Of a DNA stretch of 64,000 nt, positions 46,726 through 57,179 are shown piece after piece. Within the stretch, counting starts at the first letter, position 1; every line of letters starts with the position of its first letter. Under the pieces are notes generated by a model, which was not told the DNA's origin, did not search any database, and was given only the letters and a program-made list of their open reading frames with translations. The DNA comes from Maratus speciosus. Its lineage: Eukaryota > Arthropoda > Arachnida > Araneae > Salticidae. The translations under genes and the position numbers were made by a program. The DNA lies in NCBI GenBank assembly GCA_963932465.1, contig OZ010788.1, forward strand, positions 666,212,484 through 666,276,483, in the 5' to 3' direction.

Positions 46726-46953
46726 ACGTGGTGATATCACAGGATCCAAAGGAAACAAAATTTCGCCTGTATCGATGGTTAAAGTGTAAAAATTGAAAAA
46801 AGCAGCGGTTTTTGAGACTGCTAACAGCAGTTAAGGTTTAAGGGGACCTGGTAAGCAAAATTCAACCAAAAAATCGATTTTTACTTTTTCATATCATTAA
46901 ATAGTTTAAACTTTTATATTTTCAACGATATATTACACATGTTTATATATATA

Positions 46954-47126
46954 CAGTCAAACCTCGTTAACATGAACACGCTTAACGTGAATTACTTTTA
47001 ACATGAATTATTTTCACAGTCCCCTATAGGAACGAATACAAAGATTTGATACTGATAACATGAATTACTGTTAACATGAACAAAATTTCGGTTCCCCTTG
47101 AGGTTCATCTTAACGAGGTTCGACTG
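46954..47126. mobile_element. pogo/Tigger-type MITE, 173 bp
   Basis: The ends are CAGTCAAACCTCGTTAA and TTAACGAGGTTCGACTG, with TA on both sides (46952-46953, 47127-47128). This terminus pattern is characteristic of the pogo group of Tc1/mariner elements. Inside are short repeats of AACATGAA or TTCATGTTA type. There is no coding capacity. Confidence 0.85.
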
Positions 47127-47182
47127 TATATATATATATAAAAGTGTTGAATTTTTTTATTCTTTCTAAGAGCACTTCACAG

Positions 47183-47364
47183 CTGTGGGCCACTTTTTTT
47201 AAATTCAGATTTCTTCATTGGCACCATTTTTCTGAAGTGATAAAATTTCCCCGGTTTTCGCCTTAATTAATATGTTATTAATTAAGGCGAATTTTACTAT
47301 TTCAAAAAAAGTGGTACCAATCAAGAAATCAGAATTTTAAAAAAGTAGTCCACTAGCAACACTG
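47183..47364. mobile_element. hAT-type MITE with perfect 8 bp target copy
   Basis: CTTCACAG flanks both sides (47175-47182, 47365-47372). The left end is shortened (CTGTGGGCCAC) and the right end intact (AGTCCACTAGCAACACTG). The core is TTCATTGGCACCAT and AAGTGGTACCAATCAAG. Confidence 0.88.
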
Positions 47365-47372
47365 CTTCACAG

Positions 47373-48125
47373 CTTTAATTGACTTTTTCTCAAAACTTCG
47401 ATTTTTCAGGTTTGTGTTCCTTTTTTTTCAATATCTCTTAAACTTAAGAACTCAGATTTTTCTAAATACTTATGTTATAGTTCATACTTTAACGCAGGGA
47501 TTTAATGATTTCTTGAAAATTATTTATTTTAGGCAGTGAAATCTTACCAAAAATGCTAATTTAAAAATGCCTTTCAATAAATAATTAATTTTCCGTTTCA
47601 CTTAGAAAGAAAATGATCTGTTAAAATACGTAAAGCGTGTTATTCAAACTACTCTAAAAAATCTAGAACCCTATCTTTCATCCTTTCTGAGAAAAAGGTA
47701 CATAAAGTTGGTGTATTTTAACATGGCCGAGGAGGAGACCAGTAAAACTTCCACAACTGACTTTTAAATGTTATTTTCATCTTAGTAGATTCAGAGTGAT
47801 AAATTAGGGCAACTTTTTGTTTTCAAAATTAGTGGTTTAACTCATTTTTGCTTAGCGTCCCATTTTTGCGAAGCTTCGAATTTTAATAAATATGTATAAT
47901 TATCTTTTTCTCTATAACATGAAAACAATATAAAATAATTATCTATAAATGTCTTTATCTGTTACCGAGCGATGACAGCATAAGAGGAATATTTATTTTC
48001 TTAAACGAAGGCCTTTTTTTTAGTGTTTATAGATTTTTCATTGTTCAAGATGGCGAAATGTAAAATGTAAGCTTATTTGTATTTTTTTCTATCAAGGATC
48101 CAAATAAATAAGTCATAATCTTAGC
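47373..48125. other. AT-rich region without recognised feature
   Basis: No supported gene or repeat. Confidence 0.4.
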
Positions 48126-48129
48126 TTGT

Positions 48130-48396
48130 ATACTTCTTTCCTTCTTTGAACGTTAACATTCCTTATTATTTTTTTAAAGTGCTTCTTCTGCTCCTTACAG
48201 AAGCTAGTCCAGTAGCTTAATTACACGTAAGCTAAATTTCCCTTTAATGTGTAACATGAACAAAAAAGGAGCAAAGAAAAAACAACTACAGCCAGGGAGA
48301 AAAGTCTCAATATATTAGTTCTTAATGTAACCATCTGTATCTATATACAGGGCTGGCCAGGCAACTATTTTTCTATTCTATTCGCACCACTATTAC

Positions 48397-48427
<31 letters not shown>

Positions 48428-49067
48428 GTACTGTTTCTTCTTTCTCCTCCCTTGATTTAAATTATAGAAACCTTTACCATCATTACTCCAAGTGTACGTT
48501 AACATTCTTTTTTTAAAGTGATTATTAGTTAAGCTAGTCCAGTAGCTTAATTAAACTTAAACTAAATTTCTCTTTAATGTGTAAAATTAACAAAGGGGGG
48601 GGGGGGGGGAAATAACTACAACACAACCAGGAAGAAAAGTCTCAATATAGTAGTTCTTAATGTAACCGTCTGTATCTATATACAGGGTTGGCCAGGCAAC
48701 TATTTTTCTATTCTATTCGCACCACTATTACAAAAAAAAAAAAAAAAAAAAAAAACCTGTACTGTTTCTTCTTTCTCCTCCCTTGATTTAAATTATAGAA
48801 ACCTTTACCATCATTACTCCAAGTGTACGTTAACATTCTTTTTTTAAAGTGATTATTAGTTAAGCTAGTCCAGTAGCTTAATTAAACTTAAACTAAATTT
48901 AATTTCTCTTTAATGTGTAAAATTAACAAAGGGGGGGTGGGGGGGAAATAACTACAACACAACCAGGAAGAAAAGTCTCAATATAGTAGTTCTTAATGTA
49001 ACCATCTGTATCTATATACAGGGTTGGCCAGGCAACTATTTTTCTATCCTATTCGCACCACTATTAC

Positions 49068-49098
<31 letters not shown>

Positions 49099-49690
49099 GT
49101 ACTGTTTCTTCTTTCTCCTCCCTTGATTTAAATTCTAGAAACTCTTGCTATTACCCCAAGTGTACGTTAACATTCGTTATTTTTTTAACCCTTTCAGGGG
49201 CAAGGTAGTACTTTTATTCGTAAAATGTTAAAATAATTTAATGACTCCAGTATTTACAAGAGAATTTATTTGTAAACAAGTAAAAGTGTATATTTGTGTA
49301 ATTAATAAAGGTGAAATTTTCATTATAAAATTCCGGTGATAATGTGGCTATTAGGGATTAAAATTATGTGATGCCGTGATGGCATCTCCGCCCTTTAAGG
49401 GGTTAAAGTGATTATTACAGAATCCAGTAGCTTAATTACACTTAAACTAAATTCCCCTTCAATGTGTAAAATGAACAGAGGAGAAAATAAAAAAAAACTA
49501 CAACAACAAGAAAATTCTCAATAGAATGGTTCTTAATGTAACCGTCTGTATCTATACATCGCCTTGTGAGACAAGCGGCAGTGTTTCTTCTTTCTTCCAC
49601 CTTGATTTAAATTCTAGAAAACCTGACCATTACTCGGAGTACATTAACGTACTACTGCATTCAACTCACGCACTCCACAACAAGCAAAAA
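48130..49690. repeat. Tandem array, period about 330-340 bp
   Basis: Four units share TGTACTGTTTCTTCTTTCTCC, one base over here (starts about 48426, 48758, 49098, 49575), AAGCTAGTCCAGTAGCTTAA and TGGCCAGGCAACTATTTTTC. Each has an A run of 20 or more bases at the same place and a G run after AACAAA. The fourth unit received the MITE at 49189-49402 and has lost the A run. Confidence 0.9.
49189..49402. mobile_element. TTAA-flanked MITE in an array unit
   Basis: TTAA lies at 49185-49188 and 49403-49406. The ends are CCCTTTCAGGGGC and, read inward from the right, CCCCTTAAAGGGCGG. Sister array units have TTTTTTTAAAGTGATTATTA uninterrupted at this place, giving an empty site. Closely similar to the older copy at 4106-4302. 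Confidence 0.9.
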
Positions 49691-49909
49691 AGTCAAAAAC
49701 CATAACAAGTTGCCATTTGGGAACAACCAAACTTCGTTGCCTCTCGCGTGTGAACTCCCTCATTAGCATGCATAAGTGGACGATCCACGAAATGGGAAGC
49801 TTTAGTCATGTGGTATGCCTTAATTATCATAATCACGCATATTTCCATATGCTATCTTTCTTTTCTTAACGAAATTAGTTAAAGGCATTTAAGCCGAATT
49901 TAAAAAAAA

Positions 49910-52460
49910 AACGAGCAGATGAAAGGAATAGTTGAGTTGAGTTTTGATAATTTGTGACTTCAGAAGATAAAAAAATGGCGAGAAAAGAAATGCAATAAAT
50001 TGTTGACAAAGCCTGATTAGCATAAATCAGAAAACGCAACAATTCATATTGTGAATAAAATATTTTTCGCAGTTTTCTCCTTTTTTTTATGGTGACAAAA
50101 GGAAATAAATAGATAAAATATATATATTAGAACTTATATTATTTGACGTAAAATTGAAATGGTAGAACTAGGGCCGATGAAAGGAATAGATGAGTTGAAT
50201 TCTGATAATCTGCGATTTCGAAAAATAAAAAATGAACGAGAAAAGAAATACAGCATGATTAGCTTAAATCTCAAGCAGTAGAAATTGTTATGAGTATAAA
50301 ATATCTTTTGTATTTACAGTAGTGAAGGAAAATAAACAGACAATTTAGTGTAACCTCGATTAGTTGATCTTAAAAGGACCTGATAATTTGCGACTTCAGA
50401 AGATAAAAAATGGCGAGAAAAGAAATGCAATAAATTGTTGACAAAACATGATTAGCATAAAGCACAAAACGTAGTAAGTAATTGGTCTTGTGTATAAAAT
50501 TAATCTTTTATAGTTTTTACTCCTTTTTTTACGGGGAAAAAAGTAGATAAAATAAAAATTATTGGATGGAACTTATATTATTTGGCGTAAAATTGAAATG
50601 GTGGAATTAGATGTGAAGAAAAAGAATAATTGATGCAATTAAAGGACATAAACATAGTAATTAAAAAAGAGCAGATTAAATGAATAGTTGAGTTGAGTTT
50701 GATAATTTGTGACAGAAGTTTAAAAAATGGCGAAAAAAGAAGTTTAATAAATCATTGACAAAACATGATTAGCATAAATCATTGTGTATAAAATGTATCT
50801 TTTATAGTTTTTACTTCTTTTTTTACGGTGACAAAAGGAAATAAATAGATAAAAAATATATACTGGAATTTTTATTATTTGACGTAAAATTGAAATGGTG
50901 GAATTAGATATGGAGAATAAGAAAAACTGACACAAAGAATTACAAAAGGGCCGAAGAAAGAAATAGTTGAGCTGAGGTTTCATAATTTGTTACTTCAGAA
51001 GATTAAAAAAAAAAAAAAAAATGGCGAGAAAAGAAATGCAATAGATTGTTGACAAAGCATGATTAACATAAACCACAAAACGTTCATTATGTGTATAAAA
51101 TTAATTTTTTTTTTTTACAGTTTTTACTAATATTTTTTACGGTGACAAAAGGAAATAAATAGTTAAAAATATATATATTGGAACTTATGTTATTTGACGT
51201 AAAATTGAAATGGTAGAATTAGATGTGGAGGATAAGAATAATTGATACAATTAAAAGACATAAAACAGAATTAAAAAAAAAAAACGATGAAAGGAATAGA
51301 TGAGTTGAATTGAATTCTGATAATTTTTCGACTTCGAAAAATAAAAAATAGGCGAGAAAATAAATATAGCACGATTAGCATAAATCCCAAGCAGTAACAA
51401 TTTGTTATCAGTATAAAATATATTTTGTATTCTTTTTTATTTATGGTGAAGAAGGGAAATAAACAGACAATTTAGTGTAACTTCGATTATTTGATGCTAA
51501 CCCTTTGCGGTTGAATGTTGGCCAATAGTCACAAAAGCTTTCTATACATTATTCTAGTTTTATATTCACTTCGCACCACTATATTTTAGAGTACAATTTA
51601 ATTTCTTTTACATATCTTGTCAAAGTATAAGTAAGAAAGTTTCTTAAGAAAAGTGGTTCGAACCGAATAAATTCGTGTAAGAGATGAATAATTTGCGATT
51701 TCAGAAGAATAAAAAAATAAGAGAAAAGAAATTCAATAAAAATATTGTGGGCAGTGGAGAAAGCAGTATTATTAGCTTAGCATAAATCCCAAATGGTAGC
51801 AATTAGTTTTGTTTACAAAATATCTTTTCTGCTTTTTTTCTCTTCTTTTCGGTGACAAATGAAAATAAACGATATAGTTAGGCTTTTAAACCGAATTAAA
51901 AAAGAGCAGACGAAAGGAATAGTTAAATTGAGTTATAATTTGTGACTTCAAGAGACTTAAAAAAAAATTGGTGAGAAAAGAAATGAAATAAAAACATTGT
52001 GGAGCATGTATTAGCATGAGTTACACGTAATAACAATTTATTTTGTGTATAAAATATCTTTTTTTTTTAACTCTTTCTTTTCTTTGCGGCGATAAATGAA
52101 AATAGTCATTTCATATAACAGAGCCTCGATTATTTGACATAAGTGAATTTAGAAATGATACAATTCTGATAAATTGTAACCTAAAAAATGGACAGAACAA
52201 AAATACAATAAAAATATTATTGACAGTGAAGAAAGGAACATGGTTAACATAAATCACAAGTAATAACGATTTATTTGTGTAAAAAATATCGTTTATAAAT
52301 TTTTTGCCTTTGTTTATACGGCGAGGAATAAAAATCAACAATTAGTTATATTGGAAACTCAATTATCTGACGTAAAATGAAAGTAGAAGTGGCGGAGTTG
52401 TTGAAAATATCGGATATTGAAAAGGAATAGATGAAATGAATAATAATCTTCCTGAAGTTT
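49910..52460. repeat. Degenerate tandem array, about nine units of 220-320 bp
   Basis: The marker AAATGGCGAGAAAAGAAAT or a variant lies near 49975, 50230, 50408, 50727, 51022, 51344, 51712, 51969 and 52188. Each is followed by a GATTAGCATAAATC-like segment, GTGTATAAAAT and GGTGACAAAAGGAAATAAA. Units differ by indels, so this array is older than the ones at 21.7 and 48.1 kb. One spacer (51500-51690) holds the GCACCACTATATTTTA core of a TTAA-type MITE. Confidence 0.88.
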
Positions 52461-52615
52461 TATAATTAATTTTATTTGTTAAGTGCAAATGTAGAAGTCT
52501 GAGTTTTGGAATAACATCGCATAACATTATAAATTAATCTGCTAGATGAATCGGAAAATATTTCTTTTAAAAATTTTTAGAAATTCTAATTTAAATTTCT
52601 TTATATTTCATTTAA

Positions 52616-52826
52616 CCCCTTGAGGGGCGCTGGTATTTTTATGAAACCACTTTATTTTAATTGCCAAATGACACAATGGCACCAGAATTTTAATAAAAAA
52701 GAATGCGGTTTATTATATATGCGAAACATAGCGTTTTCTTTTTTACAAATAAATTTGTTTTCAAATTCCGGTGTTATTCATTAATTTCAACACTTTAGCA
52801 ACGGAATTTCTTTGCCCCTGAAAGGG
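52616..52826. mobile_element. TTAA-flanked MITE, 211 bp
   Basis: TTAA lies at 52612-52615 and 52827-52830. The ends are CCCCTTGAGGGGCGC and, read inward from the right, CCCTTTCAGGGGC. Inner motifs are GGCACCAGAATTTTAAT and AATTCCGGTGTTATTC. Confidence 0.85.
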
Positions 52827-52838
52827 TTAACTTCTTAA

Positions 52839-53046
52839 CTCTCGCTCCCGTAATGCCCGTATTCACGGGCTGTGTCTTTTACTCAGATTGTTAGATTCCC
52901 ACCAGTTTTATAAAATAGTCTAATTGGCTTTATAATGTTATCAGTTTACCTGTCATTAAATAAGGTGAATATTTATTTTTCAAAAAAGTGGTGCGAATCA
53001 GCAATTTGAATTTTTAAACAGTAATTTAATACGACAGTTAAGGAGT
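52839..53046. mobile_element. TTAA-flanked MITE with the hAT-MITE core
   Basis: TTAA lies at 52835-52838 and 53047-53050. The left end is CTCTCGCTCCCG with the subterminal palindrome GCCCGTATTCACGGGC. The right end is diverged. The inner core (TTAGATTCCCACCAG, ATTAAATAAGGTGAATA, AAAAAGTGGTGCGAATC) matches that of 8 bp-target MITEs. It sits 12 bp from the preceding element. Confidence 0.72.
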
Positions 53047-53050
53047 TTAA

Positions 53051-53796
53051 GCATCTAACTTTATTTTTTTTTAATTGTGTTCATCACGTGTCCTTTTTTT
53101 TTCTTTCTTTGCTAAAACTGATATGGTTTACTGCCGTGATGTGTATTAGATAAATTTAGTAGAATTCCTGTGAAAATTTACGAATTCCCACAAATTCGAA
53201 ATTGAAATTTCTTTATATTCATCTAAAATTCATTCTTCTATTAAGACCTCGTTTGTTATCGGTCTTCTTTGTTTATTTATTTGTCAACAAAAGATGTAAA
53301 GTAGAAAACGGCGAAATAAGCATCTGATTACGACAAGTAAGCCGTATTTTATAGTTTGCAATCTTTCATTTTGTAACGCAAACATTCTTTGCAGTGTAAA
53401 AATGTCTGTCTTAGTTAAACTGCTTAAAATATATTTAAAAATTAATAATAAAGCTTCAGACATTTATTTTAAAAACAAATTTGCTGAGCACTTTGTTTAT
53501 TTCTTAAATTATCGTAGTTTACTATGATAGATAAATTGGAAAAAATTTCAGTTCGAAATTTGATTCCTAAAAATTTGAAATATAAGTTTATTTTAATCAG
53601 CCCAATTTATTTAATCCGTAAACCTCTACAATGCCATTCAGTATCTGCACTAGCGCGATTTGATTTGGGATTCCTTAACTTAAACTGCATATGACTTTGT
53701 TGTGAATATAGGTTGCAATAGAGCACATTCTATACGAAATTGAAAGAGGAATCGAGCTATGGTATTTATTTTTATCAAAAATTTCCTTTTCCTAAA
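53051..53796. other. AT-rich region without recognised feature
   Basis: Partly similar to 56480-56720 (GATAAATT, TTTACGA and TCTCGTTTGTTAC-like segments in order), so it may be an old duplication. I see no gene. Confidence 0.35.
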
Positions 53797-53806
53797 AAAA
53801 AAAAAA

Positions 53807-53838
<32 letters not shown>

Positions 53839-53845
53839 CAATAAT
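53797..53845. repeat. A run and AAT microsatellite
   Basis: An A run followed by about ten AAT units and AAC variants. A leucine-rich minus-strand frame over it is spurious. Confidence 0.9.
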
Positions 53846-53850
53846 GTTAA

Positions 53851-54076
53851 CCCATTAACCGCTTGTGTTGTGTTCACGCAACCGTAAAAATAAATGCGGA
53901 TGCTTAAATTAACTAACTAGCTACCAGTATCATTGAATTAAAAAAATTGCCTTATTTAGTTACACAAATTTTGACCATTAACTAAAGCGAAGATTATCTT
54001 TCAAAATTTATGGTGGCAAACGTTTTTTAGCAAAATTGTAGAAATTCCGTACGTTATAGTTTTTGCGGTTAATGGG
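53851..54076. mobile_element. TTAA-flanked MITE, 226 bp
   Basis: TTAA lies at 53847-53850 and 54077-54080. The ends CCCATTAACCGC and GCGGTTAATGGG are exact inverses. Inside are TGTTGTGTTCACGCAAC and GGATGCTTAAATT. The diverged inverse copy is at 21230-21428. Confidence 0.88.
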
Positions 54077-54080
54077 TTAA

Positions 54081-54425
54081 TGAAAGTATGTTTTTAAAAA
54101 ATGCCGACATTTGAAATATTGGTCGTTGCGAATCCGTTCTAGGGTGGAGTTCGCGGAATAAAAAATATAATTTTTTTATAAAACCATACTTTGTTGGACG
54201 CTTGTTCATTCACCGTCCCCTGAATACTAAGCCCGCTCGCAGGCACAAAAATGGCGGCAGTCATAAGCAGATTATTTTTCAGCGTTTGAACGGTCCCTTG
54301 AATTTGAATACCAGTATTTTATAAGAGTATTCTTCAGCTTCTTTTTCTGAGAATAAATAAGGCTAAGAATAGTTTTATAAAATACTGATATTCAAATTGA
54401 ACGGCCAGGGCAAACGCTGAGAGAA
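54081..54425. repeat. Inverted-repeat region, unassigned
   Basis: AATACCAGTATTTTATAA-type sequence (near 54308) returns inverted at about 54370-54390. TTGAACGG and CCGTTCAAA-like pieces flank it. It may be a small fold-back element. Confidence 0.4.
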
Positions 54426-54432
54426 TTTCGAT

Positions 54433-55182
54433 TAGGGATGCCAGTTTGGCCTCCAATTTGAATTTGAAATTTTAATTTCACACCGTAAATTTCGAAAGAA
54501 GAATTTTTAATTTATACGATTGCTGAACAGGTGAGGAGCATTGAGGGGTTTCCTAGTTGATATCAGCTTAACATCAAGTCTAGGAAATGAAATATCTTAT
54601 GTTTTGTGAGCCATTGGGATAAGTTAAACTGTAGTTTAGAACTACTTAAAAGGAAAAATTAAGAAATTTAAAGAAAAAAAAATAGTTAAAATATAGTAAA
54701 ATATTAAAGTTAAAAATTAAGTTAAGACTTAAGATAAGTAAAAAAATGATAAAGATCTTAAAAACTCTTAATAAAGTCTAGCTGTTGTTAAAAAACTACT
54801 ATATAAAAAGAGAAGGATGAAAAAGATAAAAAAAAAAAAAAAAAAAAAAGTTAGCACTGTTCAGAGTTACTCTCGCCAAGCTTGGGCAGGAAAAGCTGTA
54901 AAGGGGGCAGCAAAAGCCACTTTAACAAAAAAGGCACTAATCATGGTCATACATTTTTATACCCTATATATTTCAATATAGAGAAGATATGACTTTTTTA
55001 TAAGAAAATATAAAAAGGTTTTAAATATAGAGAAAACAGACAAATAGCAATCTTAGAGTGGTGTACCCAAATTATGTGGTTGCTATCTGTCTCTCATTAA
55101 ATAAAGCGTAAAACTCTCTTCTTTATTACTGGTATGAACTCTAAATTACTGAATAAAAATGGAGGCCAAACTGGCAATCCTG
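54433..55182. mobile_element. MITE of the GTTGCCAGTTTGG family, split by a LINE
   Basis: The left end is AGGGATGCCAGTTTGGCCTC and the right end GGAGGCCAAACTGGCAATCC. The body matches 41398-41587 on both sides of the LINE at 54523-55068. Confidence 0.78.
54523..55068 (-). mobile_element. LINE 3' fragment (same family as 10.7-12.6 kb)
   Basis: It carries only 3' untranslated sequence. The 3' end CCTGTTCAG is at 54523 on the minus strand, and the AGGGGTTTCCTAG and AAGTTAAACTGTAG blocks are in order. The approximate target copies AATTTATACGATTG and AAATTATGTGGTTG are diverged, so this is an older insertion than the others. The right border is approximate. Confidence 0.75.
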
Positions 55183-55189
55183 ATTCGAC

Positions 55190-55700
55190 TATGACAGCAG
55201 TCATTTTTGTGTCAGCGCGAACTCGTAATATTCAGAGGACGGTGGTTTACATAGACTTCTCATATAACTGGACTCAGAAATCTAACCCTTTCTTGATGCC
55301 GGGATCACTGTCCACCGTCACGTGATGGTGGGTAGAGAAAACGCGCCAAACCGGTTTTTCTCCTCCGGTTCCCGCTAAAACTTTCTTGCGTCGGCGTTTC
55401 TCTCGTATGGTTCAAATCCGTCAGTTGCCAATAAGGAGATCACCGCCAAAAAAGACAACCTTTTGGCGATAAAAGCGGAAACATGTTAGCTTCAAGTTCT
55501 GACCGAAAAACAATGGGATTCGGCCTCTACTTCGTATCTTTACTCTGAGGTGGTTTAGTTCTGTAACTACCACGAATTATTATGCGAATTCAAAAATTGA
55601 GTTTCTTTACTTTCATCTAAACTTTATTTAGAAAACATAGTTTGTTATACACTTGTACAGTTATAAAACCTTATCACAATATATATTCCAAACGGAAAAG
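55190..55700. other. Unique-looking, locally G+C-richer region
   Basis: 55310-55480 includes GTCACGTGATGG and TTGCCAATAAGG motifs and CpGs. The plus frame at 55134-55325 starts inside a MITE and is not supported as a gene. A regulatory role is possible but unproven. Confidence 0.25.
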
Positions 55701-55770
55701 TCAAAACAAATATTAAAATATTTATTTGCTTAAAAGACTTACTAAAAACACATTAAAAGTAAATTAAAAA

Positions 55771-55825
55771 CCTATATTGACATGTTTCAACTCCTTCACT
55801 GAGTCGTCATCAGAATCTATAACAG
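55771..55825 (-). ncRNA. Hammerhead-ribozyme-like motif, copy 1
   Basis: On the minus strand it reads CTGATGA, a stem II of GACTC and GAGTT around a 7-base loop, then GAAAC, AT and GTC as the cleavage triplet. The flanks AATATAGG and TATAGATT can pair as stem I with one internal mismatch. An extra C lies between CTGATGA and stem II, which is not canonical. Activity is unknown. Confidence 0.5.
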
Positions 55826-55899
55826 AAATTACAAATACAATGCATATGAAAAAGGGGAAAAAAATCGTCGAATACAAACAAGTAAACATATAACGCACC

Positions 55900-56184
55900 C
55901 TACATTTTCGCTATCGCACGTGTTCCCTCTATCTCGTGACTCCGCAAGTTGTCCAACCATTCAACCCATATATTCGGGATGCGAAAAGATAACGTATCAT
56001 TACAAACCCCGGAGTCTCTTAAATAAATTTCAATGGACTCTCTTATAAGTAATTGTAAATAAAAATTAGACCTGTAGATTAATCTACTATCGTTAAAAAG
56101 TACGTTATTGCTCTCTTTTTGATTCAGCCGGAATAAAGCAGTATTACCTCTGTTACATTTTATGTCCGCCATATGTTCTCTACA
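55900..56184 (-). pseudogene. GIY-YIG endonuclease C-terminal fragment, Penelope-like
   Basis: About 95 residues are recognisable within a 122-codon minus-strand frame: REHMADIKCNRGNTALFRL, then LIRESIEIYL, then IPNIWVEWL and a C-terminal stop. H-x-x-DI followed by AL and then RESIEI resembles the second half of the endonuclease domain at the end of Penelope-like proteins, where the E of RESIEI (residue 77 of the frame) would be the metal-binding glutamate. The GIY and YIG motifs themselves are absent. The N-terminal ~27 residues of the frame are AT-driven and derive from flank sequence. Confidence 0.58.
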
Positions 56185-56289
56185 TCTGAAAAACAATAAA
56201 AAAACAATAAAATAAAATAAATTAAAAATAAAATAAATAATCTGGTTAATTTTATTTCCATTTTTCATGTGTATTGTATTTGTAATTTC

Positions 56290-56343
56290 TGTTATACATT
56301 TTGATGACGACTCAGTGAGGGAGTTGAAACATGTTAATATAGG
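56290..56343 (+). ncRNA. Hammerhead-ribozyme-like motif, copy 2
   Basis: Inverted copy of the motif at 55771-55825: TTGATGA (first core base changed), stem II GACTC/GAGTT, GAAAC, AT, GTT. Stem I is still pairable (ACATT with AATAT; the mismatch is now A/C). The change of the first core base predicts loss of activity. Confidence 0.42.
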
Positions 56344-56409
56344 TTTTTAATTTACTTTTAATGTGTTTTTAGTAACGTCTTTTAAGCAAATAAATATTTT
56401 AATATGTAT

Positions 56410-57066
56410 GGTTATTAGTGGACGTAATTAAGGCTTATTACTCGCTGTTGCTTACATTTGTTATAAAACCATAATAAGTCACTCTGATAGATAAATTGAG
56501 ACGGAATTCCTTACGAAATTTACGATTTCCTACAAAAGCGAAACTTAAGTTTCTCTTATCCATTCACTCTCGTTTGTTACCGAACCCATCTCCTTTGTTT
56601 CTTTACTTTTTAACAAAGAAGATAACGGTGAAGGTAAAGCGTCTGATTATGATAATTAAGCCGTACTTTCCAACTTGCGGTCTTTCATTTTGTACAGCAA
56701 ACCTTAACTTAGCGCGTACATGCAAATGAACTTTGCGGCACGGAAGAGAAAAGTTGTGGGTTTCAACTTTTCCCTAATGGGCAGTACTCTCGATTTTCGA
56801 CTTTTTTATGAGCTTTATTGTGCGTGTGAACAGAATGTTATCATGTATTAAAGTTCTCTTAAGTTATATTTGAGGTTTTGTTCGTTACCGTTCTTTTTTC
56901 CTGTTGCATATTTCTGAGGTTAATTTTAAATGCGTGCATCCAGAATAAATTTGCGCTAATTTCATAACCAAAGTGGATTAAGTCCAGTTTTTCGTTCAAC
57001 CGAGTTTGAGATGAACTTATGCTTTATAGATATCGTTGCCCAAACATAACATGTCTTATGTTCTCG
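56410..57066. other. No recognised feature
   Basis: Includes a piece similar to 53150-53400 and a MITE-like left end, CAGCGTTATCAAATCTGG, at 57071. The plus frame at 56496-56729 has no domain. Confidence 0.35.
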
Positions 57067-57179
57067 GAAGCAGCGTTATCAAATCTGGTGGACTTTTTGT
57101 TCAGAAATTACGAATTCATTCCAGAAGAATTTAAATACCTAGTAATTTATAATTCCTATCTTAATATACCTGTATTATA

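Larger units (their letters stand above)
55700..56405 (-). mobile_element. Penelope-like element fragment with inverted flanks
   Basis: Inverted copies of ~150 bp (55700-55853 minus, 56264-56405 plus) flank an internal piece that encodes an endonuclease C-terminus on the minus strand. Each flank contains a hammerhead-like motif and ends AGCAAATAAATATTTTAATA. Penelope-like elements are known for GIY-YIG endonucleases, terminal repeats in varied orientation, and hammerhead ribozymes in these repeats. All three traits are suggested here. No reverse transcriptase is left. Confidence 0.6.

Noticed and set aside
53680..53877. Leucine-rich minus-strand frame with a possible signal peptide
   Set aside because: The leucine run is translation of the AAT microsatellite.
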